Below are positions 17,591 to 27,432 of a stretch of 64,000 nucleotides of DNA, one piece after another. The translations under genes were made by a program, and so were the position numbers. The notes under the pieces are model-generated. The model was given only the letters and a program-made list of their open reading frames with translations. It made no database searches and was not told where the DNA came from. The DNA comes from JABDMH01 sp965223165 (GTDB taxonomy: Bacteria; Bacteroidota; Bacteroidia; Chitinophagales; Saprospiraceae). Positions within the stretch are counted from its first letter, which is position 1; every line of letters begins with the position of its first letter. The stretch lies in the NCBI GenBank assembly GCA_965223165.1, contig CBDCVQ010000019.1, positions 620,001 to 684,000 of the forward strand, in the 5' to 3' direction.

Positions 17591-20419
17591 TCAAGAGGCT
17601 GCCTGTACTGCTTCGAGCTTCTCCTTCAGGTATCCGGCGGTGGCCGACTGCTCGCAGGTTGATAGGCCTTCGGGTGTGCCCTGAAAGACCAGATGACCAC
17701 CGTGGCGACCACCGCCGGGCCCCAAGTCAATCACCCAGTCGGCCGATTTGATCACATCCAGATTGTGCTCGACCACCAGTACCGTATGACCTTTTTCAAC
17801 CAGGGCATTTAGGGCCTGCAGCAGCGTCTTGATATCGTGAAAGTGTAGACCTGTGGTGGGTTCGTCAAAAATGAAGAGAATGTGCTCGTCAGATCGCTCT
17901 CGATTGAGGAATGAAGCCAGCTTGACCCGTTGTGCCTCACCCCCGGACAGGGTGCTGGACGACTGCCCAAGCTTCACATAGCCCAGACCTACGTCGTAGA
18001 GCGGCTGTATCTTCTTTAATATGTCCCGTTGGCCTTCGAAGAAGGTAAGTGCCTCCTCCACACTCAGCTCCAGGACATCGTAGATGTTCTTTCCCTTGTA
18101 TTTGACTTCCAGGATTTCATTTTTGAATCGCTTGCCCTGACAGTCTTCGCAGGTCAATCGCACATCTGCCAAAAACTGCATTTCTACTACGATCTCTCCC
18201 TCGCCATTGCAATGATCACAGCGCCCTCCTTCCACGTTAAAAGAGAAGTGCTTGGGCTTGTAGCCCCGGATCTTGCTTAGTTGTTGAGCCGTGAGGAGCT
18301 TTCTGATTGCGTCATAGGCCTTCACATAGGTCACAGGATTGGAGCGAGACGACTTGCCGATGGGCTGCTGATTGACCAGTTCGACCTGGGTGAGCTGGTC
18401 CAGATCGCCGGTGAGTGCTCGATAGCTGCCAGGTGCTTTGCGGGTGGGCTCCTCCAGGTGTCGCTTTAAGCTGTGATACAAGATGTCATGCACGAGCGTA
18501 CTCTTGCCCGACCCGGAGACGCCGGAGACGACATTCAGGGCATGCAGCTTAAAGTCTACGTCAATATCCTGGAGATTGTGCTGCGCCGCCCCCAGGATGC
18601 TGATCTTGTTGGCGGATTTGCGCCGGACCTCAGGAATAGCGATAAACTGCTCATAGCGCAGATAAGCAGCGGTCAGACTATCGCTGTGCTTGCCGTTGAG
18701 TGCGGCAAATGGGCCGGCAAAGACAACATGGCCCCCATGGATACCCGCCTTGGGCCCCATATCTACGAGGAAGTCGGCATTGCGGATCACGTCCTCTTCA
18801 TGCTCCACTACCACCACCGTATTGCCCAGGTCGCGGAGATTCTTTAGCACGCGCACCAGTCGATCGGTGTCGCGGGGATGGAGGCCAATGCTCGGTTCAT
18901 CCAGGATATACAACGAATCAGTCAGGTTGCTACCCAGGGATTTGGTGAGATTGATGCGCTGGGTCTCGCCCCCACTCAGCGAAGACGAGAGACGATCCAG
19001 GTGCAGATAATCCAATCCCAGGTGGCACAGATTGACCAGACGGGTCTCAATCTCGAGCAACAATCGGCTAGCGATGCGACGATCATGATCGGAGATCTTC
19101 AGGTCCTCAAAAAACTGTCGAAGCTGATCCATGGGCATCGCCGTCAAGTCGGTGATGCTATGGTCATCGATCTTGACATAACTCGCCTCCGGTCGCAGCC
19201 GACTACCCTGGCACACGGGGCAGGCGGTACGGCCCCGGTATCGGGCGATCATGACTCTATTCTGGATCTTGTACGACTTCTTTTCGAGTTGCGCAAAAAA
19301 GTGATAGATACCATCGGCAAAGGTGTTGCCATGCCAGAGCTGGTCTTTCTGCTCCTTGGTCAATTCCTTGTAGGGTCGATGCACCGGAAAATCAAAGTGG
19401 TGTGCCACCTCCAGAAAGTGACTCAGATACCGCCCGGCCTTCTCTCCTCGCCAGCACTGCACGGCTCCGTCTACTAGAGACAAGGAGGGATTGGGAATTA
19501 CCTTCGTTTCGTCAATGCCCATGACCCGGCCAAAGCCTTCGCATCGCTGGCAGGCACCAAAGGGATTATTATAATTGAAGAGATGTGGCGTGGGCTCCAC
19601 GAAGAGCATGCCGTCCAACTCAAAACGATTGTTGAAGCTGACAGAGGACCCATCAGTCACCTGGACGAGGCACTCCCCCCCACTCTCCATAAAGGCGGTA
19701 TGGACAGAATCAGCGATGCGCCGTTTGCTATCCTCATCCTTCTTCTTGACGACGAAGCGGTCGACCACCACCAACATAGTGTGCTTGTCCACTTGGGCAA
19801 TGGTCTTGTCCAGGAGTCCGTCGGCACTGTCCAGCAGGTCTTCGATGTATTGTTGCTCACCCTCAAAGAAGATACGGCTGTATCCCTTCTGCAGTAAGAG
19901 GGTCAGCTCCTGTTTGATGGTGCGATCGGTGTACTTTTGGTGCAAAGGAATCAGCAGTATGATCTTGCTGCCGGACCGGAGACTCTGAATGTGATCCACG
20001 ACATCACTCACGCTGTGTTTCTTTACCGGCTGGCCGCTGACGGGAGAGAACGTATGCCCGATACGGGCAAAGAGCAGACGCATGTAGTCGTAGATCTCGG
20101 TCAAAGAGCCGACCGTACTTCGGGCATTGGCCGAACTCACGCGTTGCTCGATGGCGATGGCCGGACAGATGCCGGTGATGTAGTCTACATCGGGTTTCTT
20201 CATGCGACTGAGAAACTGTCTGGCATAGGACGAAAGGCTTTCAACGTATCGGCGCTGCCCCTCGGCATACAAAGTGTCAATCGTGATCGAAGATTTGCCT
20301 GAGCCTGAGACTCCGGTGACCACAATCAACTGATTCTTAGGCAGATCCAGATCTACATTCTGAAGGTTATTGGCCCTGGCGCCCTTGATAGATATCGTGT
20401 TTCGGTGCGTTATCGCCAT
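17591..20419 (-). CDS. uvrA: Excinuclease ABC subunit A
   Basis: 942 aa, normal length. UvrA is the damage-sensing ATPase of nucleotide excision repair and works with UvrB in the cytoplasm. The first ATP site has Walker A GVSGSGKS at residues 36-43, and the second has GVSGSGKSTLVHDIL. Both ABC signatures are present (SSLSGGETQRI and STLSGGEAQRV). Zinc-binding Cys pairs include CQRCEGFG, CPVCQGSR and CDHCNGEG with CEDCQGKRF. The interaction and insertion domains lie between the Walker and signature motifs of the first half. It is transcribed alone, divergent from an ECF sigma gene. Confidence 0.97.
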   Translation of the reverse strand: MAITHRNTISIKGARANNLQNVDLDLPKNQLIVVTGVSGSGKSSITIDTLYAEGQRRYVESLSSYARQFLSRMKKPDVDYITGICPAIAIEQRVSSANARSTVGSLTEIYDYMRLLFARIGHTFSPVSGQPVKKHSVSDVVDHIQSLRSGSKIILLIPLHQKYTDRTIKQELTLLLQKGYSRIFFEGEQQYIEDLLDSADGLLDKTIAQVDKHTMLVVVDRFVVKKKDEDSKRRIADSVHTAFMESGGECLVQVTDGSSVSFNNRFELDGMLFVEPTPHLFNYNNPFGACQRCEGFGRVMGIDETKVIPNPSLSLVDGAVQCWRGEKAGRYLSHFLEVAHHFDFPVHRPYKELTKEQKDQLWHGNTFADGIYHFFAQLEKKSYKIQNRVMIARYRGRTACPVCQGSRLRPEASYVKIDDHSITDLTAMPMDQLRQFFEDLKISDHDRRIASRLLLEIETRLVNLCHLGLDYLHLDRLSSSLSGGETQRINLTKSLGSNLTDSLYILDEPSIGLHPRDTDRLVRVLKNLRDLGNTVVVVEHEEDVIRNADFLVDMGPKAGIHGGHVVFAGPFAALNGKHSDSLTAAYLRYEQFIAIPEVRRKSANKISILGAAQHNLQDIDVDFKLHALNVVSGVSGSGKSTLVHDILYHSLKRHLEEPTRKAPGSYRALTGDLDQLTQVELVNQQPIGKSSRSNPVTYVKAYDAIRKLLTAQQLSKIRGYKPKHFSFNVEGGRCDHCNGEGEIVVEMQFLADVRLTCEDCQGKRFKNEILEVKYKGKNIYDVLELSVEEALTFFEGQRDILKKIQPLYDVGLGYVKLGQSSSTLSGGEAQRVKLASFLNRERSDEHILFIFDEPTTGLHFHDIKTLLQALNALVEKGHTVLVVEHNLDVIKSADWVIDLGPGGGRHGGHLVFQGTPEGLSTCEQSATAGYLKEKLEAVQAAS

Positions 20420-20715
20420 AATTCCTACCTCAACGCATTAAAATCTTTGAATATGTTAAAAAATCCGGATCGGCAAAAAGTTGGTCCAATTCTTGCAAAT
20501 TTGTCAAATGAATCTCTATTTTTGATTCGCTTTGAAGTCAAAGAGCGCTAAAGTAAGGCTCTCGTTAAACATTAGTTAATTAGGACGGTGTTTAGATTTC
20601 AAAGACTACTTTAAACGAGATGCAACATCTCCTCTAAACAAAACTGATAGCTTATAGAGTAAAACTTATACACGACAACACAAACATTGTTAACCGAACT
20701 AAACTTTGTAGTCGT
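20420..20715. other. Divergent promoter region between uvrA and the ECF sigma gene
   Basis: 296 bp, clearly AT-richer than its surroundings, as expected for a two-way promoter. It contains the uvrA-side motif at 20453-20480. A TAAACTTTG at about 20700 is similar to the Bacteroidota -7 element but lies too close to the sigma start codon to be assigned with confidence. No gene seen. Confidence 0.4.
20453..20480 (-). promoter_or_regulatory. Upstream motif shared with the serpin gene (uvrA copy)
   Basis: Read on the minus strand this is CCGATCCGGATTTTTTAACA, ending about 35 bp before the uvrA start. It matches the motif at 17518-17545 upstream of the serpin gene. The distance suits a promoter or operator, but only two copies exist in the window. 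Confidence 0.3.
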
Positions 20716-21297
20716 ATGCAAGTTACTCCTTTTAGCGATCAGGAACTTATCCAGCATTATCTAGACGGCAACGAACGAGCCTTTGAGGAACTCCTCACTC
20801 GTCACAAGAATAAGATCTACACCTCGATCTATCTCTTTGTCAAGGACCAGAGCCTGGCCGAAGACATCTTTCAAGAGGTGTTTATCAAGATCATCAACAC
20901 ATTGCGAAGTGGCAAGTACAACCACGAGGGCAAATTTGTCCAGTGGGCGATGCGCATCGCCTATAACATGTGTGTGGATCAATTCCGCCGCAAAAAACGG
21001 CGCCCACAGGTGGCTCCCACCGAAACCTTTGACATTTTTGACGTCCTGCACATCAGTGATGACAACATGGAGACGACCATGATCAAGAGTCAGACCCATC
21101 AGCGCATCCGGCACTTGGTAGACAGCCTGCCCCCCGAGCAGAGGGAGGTCGTCATTCTACGCCACTATGCCGACATGAGCTTTAAAGAGATTTCACAGTT
21201 GACCCGGGTAAGCATTAATACCGCCTTAGGTCGTATGCGATACGCCCTGATCAACATCCGTAAGATGATCGAAGAAAAGGAGATTATTCTGCAGTAG
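20716..21297 (+). CDS. ECF-type RNA polymerase sigma factor (RpoE-like)
   Basis: 193 aa. Region 2 is clear: NERAFEELLTRHKNKIYTSI, SLAEDIFQEVFIKI and the WAMRIAYNMCVDQFRRKKRR segment. Region 4 runs from LVDSLPPEQREVVILRHYADMSFKEI through a helix-turn-helix (VSINTALGRMRYALINIRKMI). This is the common single-copy Bacteroidota sigma of the RpoE/SigW type. No anti-sigma gene follows; a strong terminator closes the transcript 37 bp after the stop codon, so it is monocistronic. Confidence 0.92.
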   Translation: MQVTPFSDQELIQHYLDGNERAFEELLTRHKNKIYTSIYLFVKDQSLAEDIFQEVFIKIINTLRSGKYNHEGKFVQWAMRIAYNMCVDQFRRKKRRPQVAPTETFDIFDVLHISDDNMETTMIKSQTHQRIRHLVDSLPPEQREVVILRHYADMSFKEISQLTRVSINTALGRMRYALINIRKMIEEKEIILQ

Positions 21298-21333
21298 TCG
21301 AGCCATCACATCCTCAACCATCGAGATTTAGAG

Positions 21334-21361
21334 AGCCTGGTCGTTTGACCGGGCTTTTTTT
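21334..21361 (+). terminator. Rho-independent terminator after the ECF sigma gene
   Basis: AGCCTGGTC, loop GTTT, GACCGGGCT, then a run of seven T. The 9-bp stem has a single G-U pair. It lies 37 bp downstream of the stop codon. The 245 bp that follow up to the next gene hold nothing recognisable. Confidence 0.92.
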
Positions 21362-21606
21362 GGTCTAATCGTCCAATGATTGCGTGGTGGAGCTATTGTA
21401 TGTTGCCCGCGTACCCAAGAGCGGTGAGATCGACCTGAACATCTCAACAATTCAACCATTCCTCCCTTCTATACGTCATCACGTTCAACAAAATCCCTAC
21501 AAGGGCAACGTGGGAGCAGCAACTCCGGACGTCAAATCGTATTTGTGATGGAGCACTCATTTGACAACCCCCAAGAGGCCTGCTCTTTGTCCGCAAACCA
21601 TCTGAG

Positions 21607-23331
21607 ATGAATTTACACACGACGTTCCTTCGACTGACAGCTGTCCTGCTCTTGCTCTGTTCTACGATAAAATCCGTAGGACAGGAGTCCTCGTGGGAAT
21701 ATGTATTGAGCAATCCAGTCCTTGGGGCCACAGAAATTGAGGCGGTCACTGCTTGGAATAATCATGTGGTAGTTGGTGGAACGATGAAGTCAACCTGGGC
21801 CACTTGCCGAGTGCCTGGTCTATGGGTTTTTGACACCCTAGGTCAACTGGTGATTCATCGGTCTCTCCCTACTGCTGGCAAGGAAGGATGGCCGCATACC
21901 TATGGCCGTATTTCGCATCTGGCACCCGATCCGGACGGTCATTTGCTCCGGGCAGTCGGATTCTCATCACCAGCCCATGACGTGGGTCCGACTTTCGCCA
22001 TCGCCTATGAGATTGATACGGACTTCGAACTCGTGCGAATACATGAGTTCGACAACAGCAGAGGCCAAAATTGGTTTGACATCGAAGTGCACCTGCCGTT
22101 CATCATCTTCAAGGATCACAACGTGCTACAAGTATGGAACATCTCCCTGGACAGCCTGGGGGAAGTTAACCTCCCCTCTAGTCTCGGTCGCACCTATAAG
22201 CTTGCGGTGATCCCAGAGGGACTATTGGTCCGCGCTCAACAGAGCCCCCATCTCGTCACCGCATATAGCTACGAGGGAGACACTCTATGGCAGGCTGGAA
22301 TGCCGTTCTTTGATGACTATGCTGTCCTTGGCAGCCGCTTGGTTACTTTGTGCCCAAACCACATACTCAGATCCTATGAACTCGATCCACTAACGCTGCT
22401 CAAAGAAATCCCACTTGACGGTGTCGATGACGTGCAAATGCACTCAAATGATGGTGAAACCGTCATCATTCATAAACTGAGGGCTGGGGAAAGGACACAG
22501 TTCGTCCAATTGGATGGTGAGCTATCGACCGTCGATAGCATCCAATCAGACTTAGTTGGAGAACATAACTTGAGCACACATTTCAGGAATGGGGTCTACT
22601 TCATTGCCGGGCACTACTATGACAAAAGAGTGACTTCAAGATATACCTTGGAAGGCATTATTCCATTCTTGCGCTACCGGAAAGCAAGCTCCCCCGCAAT
22701 TGCCAGACCTTCCATTGCGGTCACCAATGTCAGCATTCATGAGGTGCCGAGACCGGACTCATGTGTGACATTCATTGGGGGGGCCACCTGTGTCTTCCCG
22801 GCTCAAAGCATTGGCTACGAGATGACCGTCAAAAATACCGGGTTGGACACCATCAGAAACTTCACCTATTATTCTGAATTAGTCAGTTTCTACTGCCCGG
22901 AGTGGCGAGAGAAAGGATTTTCAGTACCCATCCGGATCAATCCCGGGGAGGAGTATACTTTCTCAGATTCGCTCACCTTGCAACAATTAGCCCTGCCATT
23001 CACCATTGATTTTCATCTCGCTGCGCCCAACCAAAAGCTGCACACAGATGACTACAGATATACCGTTTCCGATATTAGCACGCCGGTGGTGGAGACCACA
23101 TCTGCCCCATTTCGGATCTATCCCAATCCCACTACTTCACTATTGCTCATCGAAACAGATGTACTCACCCCCCCTGTAGCCGTGCGGATTTTCTCAGTGG
23201 AGGGCCACCCAGTATTAGCTGGAGATATAGAGGATGGGCAAATCGATGTCTCGGGCCTGCCAGCCGGACTGTATATGCTGATCATCTCAGGGGGAGGCCA
23301 ATCATTTGCCAGCCGCTTTGCGAAACTATAG
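21607..23331 (+). CDS. Secreted protein of unknown function with T9SS sorting domain
   Basis: 574 aa. Signal peptide at about residues 1-26 (MNLHTTFLRLTAVLLLLCST to KSVGQ). The central 350 residues read like a beta-propeller or lectin-like surface domain, with repeated aromatic and Gly positions but no motif I can name. A CARDB-like segment (about 400-480, YEMTVKNTGLDTIRNFTY) precedes the C-terminal sorting domain (FRIYPNPTTSLLLIETDV to FASRFAKL). Exported through the type IX system. No operon partner. Confidence 0.75.
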   Translation: MNLHTTFLRLTAVLLLLCSTIKSVGQESSWEYVLSNPVLGATEIEAVTAWNNHVVVGGTMKSTWATCRVPGLWVFDTLGQLVIHRSLPTAGKEGWPHTYGRISHLAPDPDGHLLRAVGFSSPAHDVGPTFAIAYEIDTDFELVRIHEFDNSRGQNWFDIEVHLPFIIFKDHNVLQVWNISLDSLGEVNLPSSLGRTYKLAVIPEGLLVRAQQSPHLVTAYSYEGDTLWQAGMPFFDDYAVLGSRLVTLCPNHILRSYELDPLTLLKEIPLDGVDDVQMHSNDGETVIIHKLRAGERTQFVQLDGELSTVDSIQSDLVGEHNLSTHFRNGVYFIAGHYYDKRVTSRYTLEGIIPFLRYRKASSPAIARPSIAVTNVSIHEVPRPDSCVTFIGGATCVFPAQSIGYEMTVKNTGLDTIRNFTYYSELVSFYCPEWREKGFSVPIRINPGEEYTFSDSLTLQQLALPFTIDFHLAAPNQKLHTDDYRYTVSDISTPVVETTSAPFRIYPNPTTSLLLIETDVLTPPVAVRIFSVEGHPVLAGDIEDGQIDVSGLPAGLYMLIISGGGQSFASRFAKL

Positions 23332-23400
23332 CCCTATCGAGTTGACATTCCCCAATCTTGAGAAGATTGTAGCATCGTGCCACACAGTCAATCGTCTTCA

Positions 23401-23433
23401 CAGCTCAACGATTCAACGACAGCTCAACGATTC
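23401..23433. repeat. Short tandem repeat of a 19-bp unit
   Basis: CAGCTCAACGATTCAACGA is followed at once by CAGCTCAACGATTC, about 1.7 units. It sits in the 115-bp gap between converging genes. A related AT-CTCAACAATTCAACCATTC occurs near 21440. Confidence 0.6.
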
Positions 23434-23446
23434 GACATCTCCAGCC

Positions 23447-26134
23447 CTACTCACTCCGCAAGGACTCAACGGGATCCAGCACCGCCGTCTGTCGCATCTG
23501 TACGGCCACAATCACCAGCACCACGGAGAGTAGCAGCAGCATCGGAAGGACAAATATCTGCCACCCCAGCCCCACATTAAACGCAAAATTGTCCAGCCAT
23601 CTGCGGCCAAAGTAAATAACCAAGGGCAGCGCAAGGAGATTGGCCAATAACAGGATGCCAATGAAACTTCTCGTGATCAGTATCAAAATACCCAAAGTGC
23701 TGGCGCCCAAAATCTTGCGAACCCCAATTTCCTTGGCGCGTTGTATTAAGATCAGGGCAGACAATCCAAGGAAACCGAGGCACGCCACAAAAATGGCTAA
23801 TCCGGCCATCACCTTGCAGACCTTGGCAAATCGCTGATCCTCTCCATACTGTCGATCGAAGAACTCATCCAAGAAAAAATATTCAACCGCATTGTTGGGG
23901 AAGAAGCTTTTGTACTTCTCTTCTATCATCGCCACCGATGCTCTCCAGTCATCAGTGGTAACATTCAGCGAATAGTAAGTCCAGTTACCAAAATTTAGAT
24001 TGTACAAGATCGGATCATAGGCTTCTTTCAGGGAACGCTGGTGATAATTTTTCACCACACCCACGATCTCAGCCCTATGATCCACGGAGCCGAATTTATA
24101 ACGAATATGTTGCCCGATCGCATCGATTGGTGTTTTAAATCCATACGATGCAGATAGCACCTCATTGATCAACACCTTGTCACGATCCGCCTCGGTAGTC
24201 CGGTTACTGCTTTGCGCAAAAAAATTCCTGCCTGCGGCGAGCTGAATGCCAAACGTGGGGATGAATTGATCATCGACACTCTGCAAATAAGTTGGCTGAT
24301 TGTAATCTTTACCTTGCCCGTCCTTTCGTGTCTCACTTCTAAAGGCAATTAATTTTCCAGGTATCTCAGATGATTTACCGACCGAATTGACCATGGCCAA
24401 CTTGCCCAGTTCCGTTGCCAGCGTCTGTACACGAGTAAGTTCCTCTGGGTTTCGGGCAATGGGAGCCTTGAGCACCAAGATCTGATCCTTGGTATAGCCC
24501 AACTCCTTTTGGCTCATGAAAGCCAATTGCCGGGTCACCAATATCGTGACAGCAATAAGCATGATGGAAAGCACCAATTGAAATCCCACCAGAAGCCGCC
24601 GTACCAACAGGCCCTGGACGGACTTGAGATGACCACCCCGCAAGGCCCAAGTTGGCCTGAACGAAGACAAAACTATGGCCGGATATAGACCAGCTACTAA
24701 GCTCCCTGCAACAACACTCCCTATCAGCACCATCCAAAACTGGGGTTGAATCAGCAAACCTATGCTCATTAACGAATCGCCAATGTCCTTTCCAACCAAA
24801 GAAGTGAATTCTGGCAAGAGTAGCTTGGCCAAGCATATGCCCATAAATATGCCAAGTGCATTTAGTAAAAACGACTCCGTTAGAAACTGGCCAATGAGCT
24901 GACGGCGCATGGCACCGACTACCTTTCGCACTCCCACCTCCTTAGCTCTTTGGAGAGAGCTGGAAGTAGACAAATTTATGTAGTTAACCCAAGCAATCAC
25001 CAGAATAAATATGCCCAACAGGGTGAGGAAGTACACCATGCGCTCGCTACCTGGGGTGGTGGGTTCGTTAGCGCAATCCGTCTTTAAATGTATGTCGAGC
25101 AGTGGCTGTAGTGAGAAATATGTCATGAAGTCGTACTCCTTGTGCACCAAAGCCATATACCGCTCAGTAAAGGCAGGAAATTTTGATTCGAGCTTCGCTG
25201 GGTCAGTCCCAGGCCTCAACAGTACATATGTGTAGAATTCTGGCCAGATCCAGCGTTTGCCGTCAGGTATGTCATTGAAGTATGTATTGAAAGATATCAA
25301 GCCATCAAAATCGAGATGGGAGTTGGCAGGTACATCTTTGACAATTCCAGTCACAGTAAAATCTATACCGGTAGAGTGGAGCGTCTTGCCCACATGATCA
25401 CCCTCTCCAAAATATTTCTTTGCAAGGGAAGCAGACAACACGATGGAACCTGGCAGTGTAAGTGCTGATGCAGGATCTCCGGCCACGAAGGAGTAGGAAA
25501 ATATCCGGAAGAAGCCCGAATCAGCGGCATATATTCTCTCTTCCGAATAGGTGTCGCTATGTCCTGTTTCAGATTGTGCGGACAGAAACACGCGACCCCC
25601 GACATTGGAGGGATGTAGGAGACGAGTAAAAGCTTCGACCTCTGGAAAATCTGCCAACATAGCTGGCCCCAGTCCTGGATGATTGGAAGCCGTCTTAGGA
25701 AAAGATCCAAATCCCTCAGAGTATTGGATGGGCACGCGATAAATATCATCAGCCCTCTCATGAAACCGATCATAACTCCTCTCAAAGGAGACATATTGGA
25801 AGATTAATAGACATGCAGCCGTGCCAATCGCCAAACCGGAAATGTGGATGAGCGAAAATAATTTGTGCTTTGACAAATTTCTCCCTGCTAACTTGAAATA
25901 GTTTCTAAACATGTCCGGATGGATGGAGAGGTTTAATAATTGCAGTGGCCTGACAAAGTCCGGTCGAAAATGCCGTAATACCTGCCAGGCAAAGGTGAGC
26001 TTAGCTAGTTGAGGGGCTTTTTCATACTGCTCTTCAAATATCTCGATGAGATTGCCTTCGATCTCCTCCAGATGCTCTGCCCGGCAGAACCAACGAAGAA
26101 AGATCAGGGCATATCTGGGAGGACGGATTCTCAT
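23447..26134 (-). CDS. FtsX/MacB-type ABC transporter permease with N-terminal prefix domain
   Basis: 895 aa. Residues 1-80 form a cytoplasmic prefix (RWFCRAEHLEEIEGNLIEIFEEQYE) typical of the Bacteroidota and Acidobacteria permeases of this group. Then come a first membrane helix, a large periplasmic MacB-like domain (about 115-370), three helices of the first FtsX domain (KEVGVRKVVGAMRRQLIGQFL), and a second periplasmic domain and FtsX domain (KEIGVRKILGASTLGILILI). No ATPase is encoded here. The gene overlaps its PadR regulator by 4 bp (ATGA), so expression is probably controlled by that repressor. Likely export of a small molecule or peptide; substrate unknown. Confidence 0.9.
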   Translation of the reverse strand: MRIRPPRYALIFLRWFCRAEHLEEIEGNLIEIFEEQYEKAPQLAKLTFAWQVLRHFRPDFVRPLQLLNLSIHPDMFRNYFKLAGRNLSKHKLFSLIHISGLAIGTAACLLIFQYVSFERSYDRFHERADDIYRVPIQYSEGFGSFPKTASNHPGLGPAMLADFPEVEAFTRLLHPSNVGGRVFLSAQSETGHSDTYSEERIYAADSGFFRIFSYSFVAGDPASALTLPGSIVLSASLAKKYFGEGDHVGKTLHSTGIDFTVTGIVKDVPANSHLDFDGLISFNTYFNDIPDGKRWIWPEFYTYVLLRPGTDPAKLESKFPAFTERYMALVHKEYDFMTYFSLQPLLDIHLKTDCANEPTTPGSERMVYFLTLLGIFILVIAWVNYINLSTSSSLQRAKEVGVRKVVGAMRRQLIGQFLTESFLLNALGIFMGICLAKLLLPEFTSLVGKDIGDSLMSIGLLIQPQFWMVLIGSVVAGSLVAGLYPAIVLSSFRPTWALRGGHLKSVQGLLVRRLLVGFQLVLSIMLIAVTILVTRQLAFMSQKELGYTKDQILVLKAPIARNPEELTRVQTLATELGKLAMVNSVGKSSEIPGKLIAFRSETRKDGQGKDYNQPTYLQSVDDQFIPTFGIQLAAGRNFFAQSSNRTTEADRDKVLINEVLSASYGFKTPIDAIGQHIRYKFGSVDHRAEIVGVVKNYHQRSLKEAYDPILYNLNFGNWTYYSLNVTTDDWRASVAMIEEKYKSFFPNNAVEYFFLDEFFDRQYGEDQRFAKVCKVMAGLAIFVACLGFLGLSALILIQRAKEIGVRKILGASTLGILILITRSFIGILLLANLLALPLVIYFGRRWLDNFAFNVGLGWQIFVLPMLLLLSVVLVIVAVQMRQTAVLDPVESLRSE

Positions 26135-26466
26135 GATCCGAAGGAAATGTCTGGGATACGCCCATACAACCCAGTGCGGATCTCATGCTGTCGGTCCAGC
26201 ATTTGCTTGCCAAAGGCTGTGACCACGTAAAACTTCTTGCGTCGCCCACCTCTACTTTTGGTGATACCACCAAATCGGGCCTGGACAAAACCTTTATCTG
26301 TCATGCGTTTGAGGGCCACATGCACAGCACTGATACTTACCTTCCTGCCAAGCGCCTCCTCCAAACCTTCTTTGATTGATACCCCGTAAGCCTGATCATG
26401 TTGAGCACCAACAGTGAGCAGCACCAATTCTTCAAATTCGCCCAGAGATGGAGATTTCTTTCCCAT
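26131..26466 (-). CDS. PadR-family transcriptional regulator
   Basis: 111 aa from the ATG at 26466; a TTG five codons earlier is also possible. The winged-helix region has LGEFEELVLLTVG, YGVSIKEGLEEALGRKVSISAVHVALKRM and a wing with GGRRKKFYVVTAFGKQML. PadR proteins are small ligand-responsive repressors, commonly paired with transporter genes. It lies directly before an FtsX permease with a 4-bp overlap. A palindrome sits just upstream of its start. Confidence 0.93.
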   Translation of the reverse strand: MGKKSPSLGEFEELVLLTVGAQHDQAYGVSIKEGLEEALGRKVSISAVHVALKRMTDKGFVQARFGGITKSRGGRRKKFYVVTAFGKQMLDRQHEIRTGLYGRIPDISFGS

Positions 26467-26482
26467 ACATTTCTTAAACAAA

Positions 26483-26508
26483 TGTGAATATAATCAATTT
26501 TATTCACA
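26483..26508. promoter_or_regulatory. Palindromic operator candidate for the PadR gene
   Basis: TGTGAATA at 26483-26490 and its exact inverse TATTCACA at 26501-26508 flank a 10-bp AT-rich centre that adds three more paired positions. It starts 17 bp upstream of the PadR ATG, inside the expected promoter. PadR dimers usually bind dyads of the ATGT...ACAT type, and the flank here reads ATGTG. Autoregulation is inferred. Confidence 0.5.
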
Positions 26509-27432
26509 AATGCTAAGGAAATGAATCAGAGTAGCAGGGCAATTGCATTGTGGGATTTTGCACTCATCTATCAATGGCCAAGGAATTGCTGGCAAGATGC
26601 CCCATTTTTAAGGTAGATGAACACACTTAGGACCAATACTCCACGGCATAACCCTGCTAGATTGTGTCAGGCGAGGACGCCTGACACGGCCAAGTTTCTG
26701 TTATTGACTTATTGAGCTATTCCAGGGGCAACTAGTCCAGTGGAGTGTTCCCTCACTTCTCGCATTGTCATGCTCGACTCTACAAGATCGTTCGGTCATG
26801 CCTCGTCTGCGAACAAAGTCCTATTAGAATTATGCAACATATCTAATGCGAAGATCTACTAGCCTCCAAGGCCACGCAGCCCAGATCAGGCCGCGTTTGG
26901 CGTCCCCGCCAAACGCCATGGCTGGCTCGCTGTCAGCCTCAAGACTTGATAATGCGATTGCCCTATAGAGTAGGACATTTCGTCAGCTATAGGCCAGAAA
27001 GGGCGCTCAGTGATTAGCATTTGAGGATATACCTTGTCAACAATATTCCATCACCATCATACGCTCCCAGCGAGTCTACGCGAGACATTTACAGACCCCA
27101 AAAATCCATCCCTCTAGTGTCAATTTCGGTCAGTCCGGCAGCTTGGCGACCAGACGGTGACTGATGTCTACCATGTCGACATATCGAGGTAGGCACCGAT
27201 CGCCAAATGTCAAAGGACGCTAGGTTTGATTGTCTTCTACTTCGTCCGAGAGCACATCATCGGGTTTGCCAGATTTCTTCATCGTCAGGGATCACTCGGG
27301 ATCCAAGACCTCTTGTGCCAATGACTTCCAAGTGGAAAATCCGAAGATCTGGCTAGGGGAGCGCTACTATTTTGGGCTACCTGATCTGACCCTCTGCAAC
27401 ACTCGATGCAACAAACGCCACCACCACGCATC
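26509..27432. other. 924-bp intergenic region holding a palindromic repeat element
   Basis: The long gap between two minus-strand genes contains the dispersed element described at 26655-26975. The rest (to 27432) shows no gene that survives inspection; frames at 27230-27463 and 27285-27515 have no family resemblance. Confidence 0.45.
26655..26975. repeat. Dispersed palindromic intergenic element, copy 1
   Basis: Two perfect hairpins with 10-bp stems and 4-base loops: GTGTCAGGCG-AGGA-CGCCTGACAC at 26664-26687, and GCGTTTGGCG-TCCC-CGCCAAACGC at 26893-26916. Between them is CAACATATCTAATGCGAAG at 26835-26853, and after them CTTGATAATGCGATTGCCCT. The same four blocks occur at 36985-37195, in a different order. 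Non-coding, REP/BIME-like. Confidence 0.75.

Noticed and set aside
20695..20712. TAAACTTTG as a Bacteroidota -7 promoter element for the ECF sigma gene
   Set aside because: Spacing inside the element deviates from TAnnTTTG and it would leave almost no leader before the start codon at 20716.
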